Of a stretch of 64,000 nucleotides of DNA, positions 44,815 to 54,294 are shown in pieces. The translations under genes were made by a program, and so were the position numbers. The notes beneath the pieces are model-generated. The model worked only from the letters and a program-made list of their open reading frames with translations, ran no database searches and was not told the origin of the DNA. Source of the DNA: CAMCXE01 sp036520615 (GTDB lineage Bacteria > Pseudomonadota > Gammaproteobacteria > Pseudomonadales > Cellvibrionaceae). Position 1 is the stretch's first letter, and each line of letters starts with the position of its first letter. The stretch lies in assembly GCA_036520615.1 (NCBI GenBank), contig DATDJI010000080.1, forward strand, positions 3,809 through 67,808, given 5' to 3'.

Positions 44815-47800
44815 GTGCTGCTGATCACCCTTCGCCGCTTACGCCGCCTGGCCCGTTTTTTCTGGGGCAGCCTGGCAGTGGTGATCATTATTTTGGCGGT
44901 GGTGGTAACGATCGGCCGTAAAACACTCCCGCTATTGCATGAACACCGTAACCAAGTTGCTGAATTTGTCTCTGCGCGATTGGGGGTGCAGGTGCAGATT
45001 GGCGCCATCGAAGGCGCTTGGCGCGGCTTTCGCCCACGCCTAAAAATTCACCATTTACACATAACCTCCGCTCAGCAGCAGCCGATTGTTAGCGCCGAGC
45101 TGGTGGAAACGCAGATTGACCTACCCAGCCTGCTATGGGATTGGCGATTGGCTTTTCGTAAGGTGCAATTTTCCGGTGTGCGCGCGAGCTTTAACCAGCA
45201 CGAGGATGGTCGCTGGAGCGTCAACGGTCTTGCTCTTAGCGCTCCGCGCAAGCGTGAATTTAGCCTGCGCGACCCGTTGGATATATTTTTATTCGGCAAA
45301 CGCATTCAGCTAAACAACGCCCGCTTGGATTTTAATTTCCGCACCGGCCATGCAACACAAGTGGTGCTGCCACAAATCTTGCTGGAAAACGACGACGACT
45401 TTCACCGCCTGCGCCTAGGTTTTGCCGTGGACACCGACCAGAAAGCGCTGACGCTCGTTGTGGAAGGACGCGGAGATCCGCGCGATGACGAAAATTTTCA
45501 GGCCAAGGGTTATTTAAGCCTTGAACATTTCCCGATGGAAAAAGTTGTCGCCGCAACAGCACTCGCCGCTTGGCAGCATCTTGACCAAGGCCGCTGGAGC
45601 GATGGGGCACGGGTAAATCTTAAGTTGTGGTTTGATGGCAATTTGGCAAACGGCTTTGCGTTAACCGGCAAACTGGTGGCTCAAGATGTGCCCCTAAAGT
45701 TGCCCGCCAACCTGCGTTTACCTGAACGCACCGAAGCGAATATCACTGGCCGCTGGCAGCCTGATGCAGGCTGGCAGCTAGTGCTGGGGCAACTGCAATT
45801 TCACTGGCCAGAGGCAAGTTCGCCGGCGGTGAATCTAAGCCTTGGCGGTAAGCTTGGGGAATCGTTGTTACTGGCGCTGGATCGCTTCGATGTAACCGCC
45901 TGGCGTCAATTGGCGACTCAGCTGGATTTACATCATCCGATCCTGGATGGCTTGGCGCCAGAAGGAACGCTGACGAATATTCGGTTGCGTCAGGCCAGTG
46001 CCGAGGAGGGCTATTTTGATTTGGAAGCGAATCTCACCGACTTAGGTATTTACAGCCTTAACGGCAGCCCGCAAATACGCCATGTGGATGGGTATCTGCA
46101 TACATCGGCCAATGGCGGCACGTTGGATCTCGCCTCCGAACACGCTTTTTCTATGCACTACCCGTCTGTGTATCGCGAACCTCTGGACTACGATTCCGCC
46201 CATGGCCAGCTGCGTTGGGCTCTAGATAAAGCTAATAAACAGGTTCTTGTTTCATCGTCGCGCTTGAGCCTGCGCGGCGCCGAGGGCCCCGCCGAAGGGC
46301 ATTTATACCTGGCGCTCCCGACGGAGAAAACACCCACGTCCGAGCCTCTGATGGAGTTGGTGGTCGGGCTGAAAAATTCCCAGGCATCCTTCCATAAAAA
46401 ATATGTGCCCTATACGGTTAACCCTAGATTGCTGGGCTGGCTCGATCAGGCCATTAAAGAAGGCGATTTAATTGATGGCGGTTTTATTTATCGCGGCTCC
46501 CTACTGAAAACACCGATTACCTCACGCAGCATGCAGCTGTATCTAAACGTAGAAAACGCTCGCCTAGCCTTCGACCCGCACTGGCCAGAGCTTACTGAAG
46601 TAAAAGCGCGCTTGGTTATGGACGATTCCAATCTGCGTGTTGACGTAAGTGAAGGACTGTTAGAAGGCAACCGAGTGAGCGACACGCAAGTTTGGCTTGC
46701 TCGCGAACCGGGTCTTACGCTTGCGATGGAAGGCCAAATGCAGGGCACCAGTCAGGCCGCCCTGAACCTGTTAAAAAACAGCCCAGTAGCCAATCTCATT
46801 GGAGATGCGCTGAATCAGCTGAGCTTAAGCGGCCAGATGCAAGGCGCTATAGGGTTGCGCGTGCCGTTGGCTGAAGACGGCGCCAACTGGCAGGAGGTTG
46901 CCGTTGAAGTGCGGGATAACCGACTTGATTTAGTGGGGCTGAACCTTGGCTTTAGTGCGCTGACGGGTGTGTTGCGTTATAGCAGTGAAGATGGCCTGAC
47001 GAGCTCCGGCATGTTGGCCAACCTCTGGGGGGAGCCCATGAGCGCGAGCATCGGCAAAAACGACAGCGGCAACCTGATTAAGGCTCAGGGGCAAGTCACG
47101 GTGAGCGCTCTCAACCAATGGTTGAAGCGGCCCGAACTCAATTATGCCCATGGCCGTACCGAAGTAGCTGCGGAAATTCAGCTGCCCAGTTTCAAGGCAA
47201 CTGGGGATCGCGCGTTAAAACTTGCATTTACCTCCGACTTGCGAGGCGTTGGCTTTAATGCCCCTGTCCCTTTAGCTAAATTGCCTGCCGACTCGTTACC
47301 CTTTAAGGGCGCTATTCGGCTGGATAAATCCACGCAGGAGGACACTTATCAATTCTCCATCGGTACACAGGCGGATCTTTTAATGCGCCGCCGGGCCGGC
47401 AAGCTAGATGCAGTCGGCGTGCGCTTGTTAGATGCAGTAGCACGCCCGCTGCAAAGCGGGCAAACGCTAGTGGATATCGCCTATCCCCAGGCGCGGCTAA
47501 GCGATTGGCAGGATTTCACACTGGGCTATATCGCCTTACTCAGTCTTACCAATGCAAGCGCGCCTAGCAGCGATCTTAATAAGCCAGCGCTTGCGCTGCA
47601 TTCGCCTACGAGCCGCCCGACCGCCAATCCACTTGTGGGCCTAGCACCCGCACCGCCTGAGAACCCGTTTAGCGCCGAGGCGAACCCAAGTTTGCCGGTG
47701 GACTTACAGCTGCAGTTAGACAGTCTCGAAGCGGGCAGCCTGACCCTGGCACCGTTCAAAGCAAAACTACATCAGCAAGCGGCCAGCTGGAATCTCGACT

Positions 47801-48894
47801 TTGTTACCCCCAGCGCCCAAGGCATAGTGTCCTATCGTACGAATACCCCCGGCGCGCCTTGGCTGCTGCACCTATCCGCGCTGAATCTTCCTGATAGCGC
47901 CAGCCGCAAAGACGAAGGCAAATGCACGCCCTTCAACACCTCCGGCGATTTAGTACTACCGCCGTCAGCCCTTGCCGATGTCCAGCCCGCCAGTCTTCCC
48001 GCTGCCGAAGTACACATTGATCGCATTACTCAAGCAGGCAAACTTTTAGGCGCGCTCAGTTTTAATGTCGAACCTATAGCTCAAGGCCTAAAACTGAGCC
48101 AACTGCGCGGACGTATTTATGCAATGCAATTATTAGGGTTCAACCACCCGGATGCCGAACTTACGTGGACCCAGCAAAACGGCAAAAACATTACCAATTT
48201 CGACGCCCGTTTGCGCACTGTTAACCTTGCCGATGTACTCGAAGCAATGGATGAGCCCGCCTCAATTAGCAGCGCCGCCGCCAGCATGAATTCAAGCCTG
48301 ATATGGAACGGCGCACCCGACCAAGGCGGCATGGCGAGTTACTTAGGTTTTGTGCAGTTGGATATCCAAAACGGCGCCTTTATTAAAGGCGTAAACAGCG
48401 GCGCTAACCCGCTGTTAAAACTGCTCGGCTTTATGAATTTCGATAATCTCGGCCGCAGGTTGCGATTTGATTTCACCGATTTAAATACCAAAGGCATGGC
48501 CTTCGATCAAGTCACCGGCCGCATCGATTTTAATCGTGGCCAATTACTTTTAGCCGAACCCTTAAAAGTCGAATCCGCCTCCACGCAACTTAAATTAGCG
48601 GGCACGTTAGATGTAGCCACACAGAACGTAAATGCAAACCTCGTTGCGACTCTACCCGTATCCGGCAATTTAACCCTCGCCGCCGCCATGACCGGCGCAT
48701 TACCCGTCGCCGCTGGAGTTTTTTTAGCGGGCAAAATATTCAAAAAACAATTAGATAAAGCCTCAAGTTTAAAATACAAAGTACGCGGGCCATGGCAGGA
48801 TCCGGATATTACGTTGCAGACTATTTTTGATGATGAAACAGGGACGGAAGTTGAGGCGCCAAAAAAAAATCGGCCTAGGAAGGCTAAGAGCTAG
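44815..48894 (+). CDS. yhdP: YhdP family AsmA-like protein
   Basis: A 1359-residue inner-membrane-anchored periplasmic protein of the YhdP/TamB/AsmA group, involved in phospholipid transport to the outer membrane in E. coli. After a cytoplasmic basic start and one transmembrane helix (LAVVIIILAVVVTIG), the rest is a repeating beta-groove fold, seen as many LNLSLGGKL-like and SISLSG-like strands. The C-terminal region has KVESASTQLKLAGTLDVATQNVNANLV and LKYKVRGPWQDPDI, the AsmA-like end. The start is GTG 44815, four bases past the rng stop, so it is co-transcribed with rng. Confidence 0.93.
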   Translation: MLLITLRRLRRLARFFWGSLAVVIIILAVVVTIGRKTLPLLHEHRNQVAEFVSARLGVQVQIGAIEGAWRGFRPRLKIHHLHITSAQQQPIVSAELVETQIDLPSLLWDWRLAFRKVQFSGVRASFNQHEDGRWSVNGLALSAPRKREFSLRDPLDIFLFGKRIQLNNARLDFNFRTGHATQVVLPQILLENDDDFHRLRLGFAVDTDQKALTLVVEGRGDPRDDENFQAKGYLSLEHFPMEKVVAATALAAWQHLDQGRWSDGARVNLKLWFDGNLANGFALTGKLVAQDVPLKLPANLRLPERTEANITGRWQPDAGWQLVLGQLQFHWPEASSPAVNLSLGGKLGESLLLALDRFDVTAWRQLATQLDLHHPILDGLAPEGTLTNIRLRQASAEEGYFDLEANLTDLGIYSLNGSPQIRHVDGYLHTSANGGTLDLASEHAFSMHYPSVYREPLDYDSAHGQLRWALDKANKQVLVSSSRLSLRGAEGPAEGHLYLALPTEKTPTSEPLMELVVGLKNSQASFHKKYVPYTVNPRLLGWLDQAIKEGDLIDGGFIYRGSLLKTPITSRSMQLYLNVENARLAFDPHWPELTEVKARLVMDDSNLRVDVSEGLLEGNRVSDTQVWLAREPGLTLAMEGQMQGTSQAALNLLKNSPVANLIGDALNQLSLSGQMQGAIGLRVPLAEDGANWQEVAVEVRDNRLDLVGLNLGFSALTGVLRYSSEDGLTSSGMLANLWGEPMSASIGKNDSGNLIKAQGQVTVSALNQWLKRPELNYAHGRTEVAAEIQLPSFKATGDRALKLAFTSDLRGVGFNAPVPLAKLPADSLPFKGAIRLDKSTQEDTYQFSIGTQADLLMRRRAGKLDAVGVRLLDAVARPLQSGQTLVDIAYPQARLSDWQDFTLGYIALLSLTNASAPSSDLNKPALALHSPTSRPTANPLVGLAPAPPENPFSAEANPSLPVDLQLQLDSLEAGSLTLAPFKAKLHQQAASWNLDFVTPSAQGIVSYRTNTPGAPWLLHLSALNLPDSASRKDEGKCTPFNTSGDLVLPPSALADVQPASLPAAEVHIDRITQAGKLLGALSFNVEPIAQGLKLSQLRGRIYAMQLLGFNHPDAELTWTQQNGKNITNFDARLRTVNLADVLEAMDEPASISSAAASMNSSLIWNGAPDQGGMASYLGFVQLDIQNGAFIKGVNSGANPLLKLLGFMNFDNLGRRLRFDFTDLNTKGMAFDQVTGRIDFNRGQLLLAEPLKVESASTQLKLAGTLDVATQNVNANLVATLPVSGNLTLAAAMTGALPVAAGVFLAGKIFKKQLDKASSLKYKVRGPWQDPDITLQTIFDDETGTEVEAPKKNRPRKAKS

Positions 48895-49049
48895 AACAGT
48901 TAACTCAATAGGCGACGCCTTTTTATCTATCGTCGCGTTGACATGCCATGACCTGCTGTTGACAATGCCTGCGGCCAACGATCAGACACTTGTAATTGTT
49001 GGCTCGTCTCCTAGCAAACGCTCATTTAAATCCCATAAAGGAAATCATT

Positions 49050-52000
49050 ATGGCAAGCTCTTACTGCAAGCTATTTACGCTAATTTTTGTGTTGTTTCTT
49101 ACTGCCTGTAATGGCGCTTCAAATTTACAACTCACCGGTACGATAAGCCAACTCAATGGCGAGCTAATATTGAGCGACGGCAACGGCGTCACCAAAACTT
49201 TTTCCGAAAACGGCAAATTTAATTTTGCGCCTACCCAGTACAAAACCAATACTGCCTACGCTATTGAAGTGGTTAAACAGCCGCTCGGCTACGTCTGCCA
49301 AGTTCTCAATGGTAAAGGTGTCTTTGCAAATACCGATGTTAGTAATGTCGAAGTCAATTGCAAGAGCGCAACCGCGGGGTTCACATTATCGGGGCAGGCA
49401 TTTAATCTCACTTCACCCGTTACGCTCGTCAATGATCGCAACCATGCCACTACGATAAACGCTAGTGGCCCATTTAGTTTTTCTGCGAATAATTATAAAA
49501 GTGGCGAGAGCTATCTGGTATCCATCTCGTCAAGCGGGCTTAAGCAAACCTGCACGCTTTCCAATCATTACGGCGCATTCGCCAATCAAAACATCAACAG
49601 CGTGCAATTAAAATGTATGCCTCGCACCGACCTGGTAACAGTGACTGCAGGTATTAGTGGCTTAAAAGGAACTTTAGTTTTAGACGTATCACCTGAAGAA
49701 TCGCGGCTTACGGTAAAAAATGCAACCGGTGAACAATTAACCCAAAAAATCGCTGAACTTCCTCTTGGAACGCCCTTTCGCGTAGCGATAAATAATCAAC
49801 CCGAAGATCAGACGTGTGACATTTTAAATGGTGATGGCATTGTCACTTCGAATTCTTTAACTTCTGTTTTCGTGATCTGTAAAGACACTACGCCCAAGTA
49901 CGCACTTACTGGCTCCATTTCCGGAGATTTTGGCCTGTTACAGGTGTCTGACGGGCTAGGCGCATCTCTAACACTTGAAGGCGATAAACCATTTAAATTT
50001 GGGCCCTATAAAAGTGGATCTCAATATGCCATATCAGTTGTGTCCCAACCCATTGGAGCAAACTGCTCGGTGTACAACGGTAAAGGTGCACTAGAGGCTG
50101 ATGTAAACGACGTAAAAATTATTTGCGAACCAGCGGGCGTTTTTTTGGCGGGTACGGCGGCTGGAATATCCGCTCCTATTACTTTGAATGACGGCAATAA
50201 TAATCAAATTACCGTAAAACAAGATGGAGTCTTTTATTTTACTGCCAAGTATGCGCCGAGCACCCCCTATACCGTTGCGGTAGAAAATTCGCCCGCAGGG
50301 AGCCTGTGCGAAGTCTTTTATGGCAAAGGTGTTTTTGCTAAGCAAAGTGTCGCTGACGTCCAAGTAGTTTGTCACGCAAAGGCTATACCGATTTCAGCAT
50401 GTAATTCACCCAGCGTTATTTCTGCGCAAAATTCATTTTCGCTAACCAATAAATTAGTGAATATGGGTGAAGGTTTAGGATTAGGTGGCCTTAGCGTCTT
50501 CGATGCAAACATCAATGGCTACCCTGAAATTCTCTTTGGTCAGGGTGTTGGCTTTGGTCGACCTAAGCAATTTTCCATTCTTGAATATCGCCCAGAAGAA
50601 AAAGGCTATGGTGTGCTGTGTAGCTCGAACCCATTTAACGACTCTATCGCAAGGGTATTACCTTTTAAAAATGATAAGTATCGAGCTGCCTCTTTAATTG
50701 CATTAGAGCAAGGCGAAATTCAAATATTCAACCATACGGCAGGAACCCGTGTGCAAACTTTGCAAACGGGTATGGCTATTAATGATGTGGCAATTGGCGA
50801 CGTGGATAACGACGGCAGACCCGATATTGCCGTTTTATCCGAAACCGCTTTGGCAGTTTATGACGCTAATACATTCCATTTAAAACAGAAATTAAATCAA
50901 GGTGGTAAATCACTCGCAGTGGGTAAGTTTACCCAGGCCTCCCAGTATCAGCTGGCGATTAACCGAGGGCTATTATTGCAGCTGGGCACAGAAGGATTCC
51001 AAACCTTATGGGATTATTCGACGGTCGGGTTTGGCGATACGTTTGTGACTGCGGGCGATATAGATGGTGACGGCTTGGATGAAATAGTTGCGGCTGATCG
51101 TTGGTATGCCATTCGTGCTTTTAAGGTCAGCAATCGAAGCGTGTTGTGGGATAAAAACCCCGGCTCGAATATTTCCTTCCTACGTGTTTTCGATACTAAT
51201 AACGACGGTATTTCTGAAGTGTTATACGCAGACACACAACATGGCTCAACGTATATCCTTAAGGGTATTGATGCAGTGCAGTTACAAAAATTTGCCAATA
51301 TTAATGGAGGAGGGGCGGACATTTATGTTGGTAATTTGGACGGTGATGCGAATCTTGAAATTATCCGCAGTACAGGTTTGGATAGCACTGCGCTGGATCA
51401 ATTTGATGTAATTGATTTGAACACTCAAACCACTGAATGGATCAGCCGCACCTCTGTCGGCTCCTTCCATGCTATGGCCGCGGGGGACTTAAACGGCGAT
51501 AAAGTTGCTGACTATGTTTATATGACGGGCGAGGGTTCTTCGGGCGCAGTCGTTACTGCTATAAACGGTTTGGATAACTCAATTCTGTGGGTAAACAAAG
51601 ATATTACCAATCGCACCTTTTATCGCACCGCCTCTTTGGCGATTGGGGATATAGACAACGATGGCGCGCTTGAAGTTGTCGTGGGTAACGATAATTTGCG
51701 CGATGGCCATGTCTATTTGTTAGATGGAAAAACAGGTGTTTCTGATAAAGAGATAAGTCTGGAAACTGCATCGCCAATTACCTCGCTTGCAATAGCGGAT
51801 ATAGACGGTGATGGAACGAAGGAAATTATCGCAGGCGCTGGTGTTGCTTCAACGGGTTCATCCGGTGCAAAGGTGCATATTATAGATGGGCCCACGTTTA
51901 CCCTTGAACGCACGTTGCCACGCCTGACGACAGGATTTGGCGATGTGACGTCAATTGAATTAATAAAACCTGAGGCAAGTGCGCTTCCACTTATAGCAGC

Positions 52001-52412
52001 GTTGCGAGGTAAGGTTTACTTACTTAATCCGGCTATTAATTCTATTGCGGCAACTGCAGATGAATACACTGCGATTACCGCAACAGAATCTACTTTACTC
52101 GCTGCGAATGCCAATGGAAAAATCTTTTCCATAGCAGCTGATGGGGCAGCCAGCGCAGTGGCCACACTTTGTATTTCCTCGGTAGCGTCCTTGCACGCAA
52201 TAAACAACAATGAGATCGCTTTTGTTTGCGACAATAAATTGGGGTTGTACCGAGTAGACAATAAGGAAATTGTCTGGCAATCAGCGCAGATAAGTGCGTC
52301 ATTGGGCGCGCAGGATGCAATGACCTCTGGCCGAAGTGGCGGTGAAGATGTGTTATTGATAGGCGGTGATATGCTTTATTTTTTCAAGCGTATTAGCGCA
52401 ACACTGAATTGA
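49050..52412 (+). CDS. FG-GAP lipoprotein with five N-terminal paired-Cys repeats
   Basis: A 1120-residue putative surface lipoprotein. The lipobox LFLTAC comes right after the ATG at 49050, which has AAAGGA seven bases upstream. Residues ~25-445 hold five ~80-residue repeats, each with a loop ending in a Y/F-A-V-pattern strand, a first Cys within P-x-x-C and a second Cys about 25 residues later (for example LGYVCQVLNGKGVFANTDVS then a Cys). The rest is an FG-GAP/integrin-like beta-propeller with Ca-loop motifs such as GDVDNDGRPDIAVL and GDIDGDGLDEIVAA. Likely a surface adhesin or binding protein; the ligand is unknown. A terminator follows. I do not know a named family for the repeats. Confidence 0.8.
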   Translation: MASSYCKLFTLIFVLFLTACNGASNLQLTGTISQLNGELILSDGNGVTKTFSENGKFNFAPTQYKTNTAYAIEVVKQPLGYVCQVLNGKGVFANTDVSNVEVNCKSATAGFTLSGQAFNLTSPVTLVNDRNHATTINASGPFSFSANNYKSGESYLVSISSSGLKQTCTLSNHYGAFANQNINSVQLKCMPRTDLVTVTAGISGLKGTLVLDVSPEESRLTVKNATGEQLTQKIAELPLGTPFRVAINNQPEDQTCDILNGDGIVTSNSLTSVFVICKDTTPKYALTGSISGDFGLLQVSDGLGASLTLEGDKPFKFGPYKSGSQYAISVVSQPIGANCSVYNGKGALEADVNDVKIICEPAGVFLAGTAAGISAPITLNDGNNNQITVKQDGVFYFTAKYAPSTPYTVAVENSPAGSLCEVFYGKGVFAKQSVADVQVVCHAKAIPISACNSPSVISAQNSFSLTNKLVNMGEGLGLGGLSVFDANINGYPEILFGQGVGFGRPKQFSILEYRPEEKGYGVLCSSNPFNDSIARVLPFKNDKYRAASLIALEQGEIQIFNHTAGTRVQTLQTGMAINDVAIGDVDNDGRPDIAVLSETALAVYDANTFHLKQKLNQGGKSLAVGKFTQASQYQLAINRGLLLQLGTEGFQTLWDYSTVGFGDTFVTAGDIDGDGLDEIVAADRWYAIRAFKVSNRSVLWDKNPGSNISFLRVFDTNNDGISEVLYADTQHGSTYILKGIDAVQLQKFANINGGGADIYVGNLDGDANLEIIRSTGLDSTALDQFDVIDLNTQTTEWISRTSVGSFHAMAAGDLNGDKVADYVYMTGEGSSGAVVTAINGLDNSILWVNKDITNRTFYRTASLAIGDIDNDGALEVVVGNDNLRDGHVYLLDGKTGVSDKEISLETASPITSLAIADIDGDGTKEIIAGAGVASTGSSGAKVHIIDGPTFTLERTLPRLTTGFGDVTSIELIKPEASALPLIAALRGKVYLLNPAINSIAATADEYTAITATESTLLAANANGKIFSIAADGAASAVATLCISSVASLHAINNNEIAFVCDNKLGLYRVDNKEIVWQSAQISASLGAQDAMTSGRSGGEDVLLIGGDMLYFFKRISATLN

Positions 52413-52440
52413 TTCTTTTTGCTGTTAGCGTCTGAAAGTA

Positions 52441-52482
52441 AAGGGCAGTCATAGATTTTCAAGATTGATGACTGCCTTTTAT
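52441..52482 (+). terminator. Rho-independent terminator after the FG-GAP lipoprotein gene
   Basis: GGCAGTCAT (52444-52452) and ATGACTGCC (52468-52476) form a perfect 9-bp stem, followed by TTTT. Confidence 0.8.
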
Positions 52483-52680
52483 TAGAATGCACAAATGAAA
52501 GTGTCTAAAATTCGGACGTCCTTTTTAAAATTGACTGCAACAAACTTTCACAGAAATATCAGGATAAGGTTTAATCGGAAATTAGCTTTTTACTAATTCA
52601 AAACGAATTTAAGGAATAAAAGGCGGATGCTTTAAAGTGTTTTTCCGCAAACTTCGCTTTTACGCGAATTAATTGCACCA

Positions 52681-52886
52681 CCCACGCAAACCACGACATT
52701 CAGCTCGGCCAATTAGCACGAGCCGCAAAAAGCCACGGATACTGCCACACCGGTCACTACATTCGCCATAAGCGCCAGCACTATTCAAGTGGGCACCGGC
52801 TGGACAATTTCCACGGCCAGCAACAGCGGTACACCCGTATTGGAATGGTTTAGCGTACACACCGATCAACTCGGTGCACCGCGAGC
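52681..52886 (+). pseudogene. Degenerate upstream part of an Rhs core, frameshifted from the tip
   Basis: In the frame of 52681, the sequence ends VLEWFSVHTDQLGAPRA and then stops at TGA 52888. The Rhs core normally reads HTDHLGTPRAL followed by further core sequence. The next frame, starting at 52887, reads LSNSAGKMVWRW, which would follow directly if one base had not been lost. An in-frame TAG occurs farther upstream (52714-52716). The region is therefore a broken Rhs remnant. Confidence 0.6.
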
Positions 52887-53540
52887 TTGAGTAATAGTGC
52901 GGGCAAAATGGTTTGGCGTTGGTTTTCACAGCCCTTTGGTGAAGGTGTTGTGAATTCCGATGTGGATGCTGACGGGCGCAGCGTGACATTTAATTTGCGC
53001 TTTCCCGGGCAGTATTTTGATTGGGATACGAAGCTGCATTACAACTATTTTAGAAATTATGATGTGACGACGGGGAAGTATATTGAGAGTGATCCGATTG
53101 GGTTGGAGGGGGGGATTAATACTTATGGGTATGCGTTGCAAAATCCAGTAAAAAATTCGGACTTTTTAGGCTTGATTGTACAAATTTGTTCTCGTCCAAC
53201 AAACTTAAGTAACGTCCCGAATTGGTTGAGCCAGAATATAATTCCTAACCACAACTGGATTAAAACAGACACGATAGAGGCAGGAATGGGTGGTGATTGT
53301 CTGGTGCCAGGTCAAGGATGTGCTGACATTCCGTTTGTTACTAAAGTAAAAGTTAAGGATCACTTTGGGCAATCATCACAAGAGGGGGCTATGTGTCAAA
53401 CAATGAATAACGTTGACGAAGCGTGCGTCAACAGAGAGTTGGAAATAGGTAAAAATTTGGGCACATGGAATCCTTATAATCAATGCCAGTCGTTCGCTTG
53501 GAGCGTTGTAACGAAATGCAGAACCGGCAGTGAGTTTTGA
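52887..53540 (+). CDS. Orphan Rhs C-terminal tip with putative toxin domain
   Basis: The 217-residue frame (TTG at 52887) holds the end of an Rhs core (MVWRWFSQPFGEG, LRFPGQYFDWDTKLHYNYFR, then the YIESDPIGLEGGINTYGYA box) ending at DFLGL near residue 96. This is the usual border between core and a variable C-terminal toxin. Residues ~97-217 contain HNWIKTDTIEAGMGG and WNPYNQCQSFAWSVVTKC, a His followed by a later Cys, which may suggest a permuted papain-like (NlpC/P60 or LRAT) hydrolase; this fold call is a guess. Upstream the reading frame is broken, so it is probably an orphan or silent tip module. A small membrane protein gene follows 10 bp later. Confidence 0.6.
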   Translation: MSNSAGKMVWRWFSQPFGEGVVNSDVDADGRSVTFNLRFPGQYFDWDTKLHYNYFRNYDVTTGKYIESDPIGLEGGINTYGYALQNPVKNSDFLGLIVQICSRPTNLSNVPNWLSQNIIPNHNWIKTDTIEAGMGGDCLVPGQGCADIPFVTKVKVKDHFGQSSQEGAMCQTMNNVDEACVNRELEIGKNLGTWNPYNQCQSFAWSVVTKCRTGSEF

Positions 53541-53550
53541 AGGCGTTAAT

Positions 53551-53778
53551 ATGAATCGTTGGGTAAGGTTTATCCTTGTTTTATTTTGTGTATTATTGCT
53601 TTTTATGCTAGCTATTTATTATGGATGGCTTGCCCAAACGTTTATTCCAGAAAATTCCTTTTATCGGAAAATATCCAACGCGTTTGTGATTGTTAGCTAT
53701 GCATTTTTTGCCTATGCAGTAGGAGATTTTATTTATTGCCACATTAGGAGTCGACACAGGAAAAAGAGGGATCGATGA
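53551..53778 (+). CDS. Putative immunity protein for the Rhs tip (small membrane protein)
   Basis: A 75-residue protein with two hydrophobic helices (FILVLFCVLLLFMLAIYYGW and FVIVSYAFFAYAVGDFIYC) and a basic C-terminus (IRSRHRKKRDR). AAGG lies seven bases before the ATG at 53551. Genes directly downstream of Rhs toxin tips commonly encode small immunity proteins; here the 10-bp gap, size and fit to that position are the only evidence. No immunity family is recognised. A membrane-located immunity protein would suggest a toxin that acts in the periplasm or on membranes, which is inference. Confidence 0.55.
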   Translation: MNRWVRFILVLFCVLLLFMLAIYYGWLAQTFIPENSFYRKISNAFVIVSYAFFAYAVGDFIYCHIRSRHRKKRDR

Positions 53779-54294
53779 GTATTTTCTTTGTACTTTTTGC
53801 CGTCTCTGTGACTCATGAGTTGGGTAACGCGTAGTTGGACGACGAGTAAGCCGTGTAGCTCTTAGGTTGGGGCCCAACATTCCATCTATCTACGGAGAAA
53901 GTCACTTTGCAAAATAAATTTTAATTTGCGAGTGCTCGCGGATGGTTGGAATGTTGGGGTTCGCTGCGCTCACCGCCAACCTACAAATCAAAATGGATTT
54001 TTGATATTTCATCTGCTGCGTGGGAACTTTCATCGCAAAATAAATATTAATTGTTTGTCGTTCGCCATCACTGGAGGACTCGGCATTTCCGCGCTTATGT
54101 CGAACTGAGGCAATAAAAAATATCTATTGCCGATTTTCTGCAAACGCTACGCATTAGGGTGATTTTGACTTTATGGCGAGATTTGCGTAAGAGGAAATTT
54201 TTGCGATAGGCCTTCAATTTTGCTTGCTGGTTAAAAGGCGTGTTCATTAAGTTGGAGTATCGTACCGCTTCCATAGCCTGCTCAGGAGCTTATT
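53779..54294. other. Non-coding region with a second REP-like repeat family
   Basis: No gene found. Contains the inverted repeat pair listed at 53854-53984. The rest includes probable promoter sequence for the xylanase gene. Confidence 0.5.
53854..53984. repeat. Inverted repeat pair, REP-like (second family)
   Basis: Left arm CTTAGGTTGGGGCCCAACAT (53861-53880) and right arm AATGTTGGGGTTCGCTGCGC (53950-53969) plus TCACCGCCAACCTAC. The arms are largely complementary and carry the GTTGGG/CCAACCTAC termini found in REP/BIME elements. Distinct from the GGTGGGCAA family near 34 kb. Confidence 0.7.
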
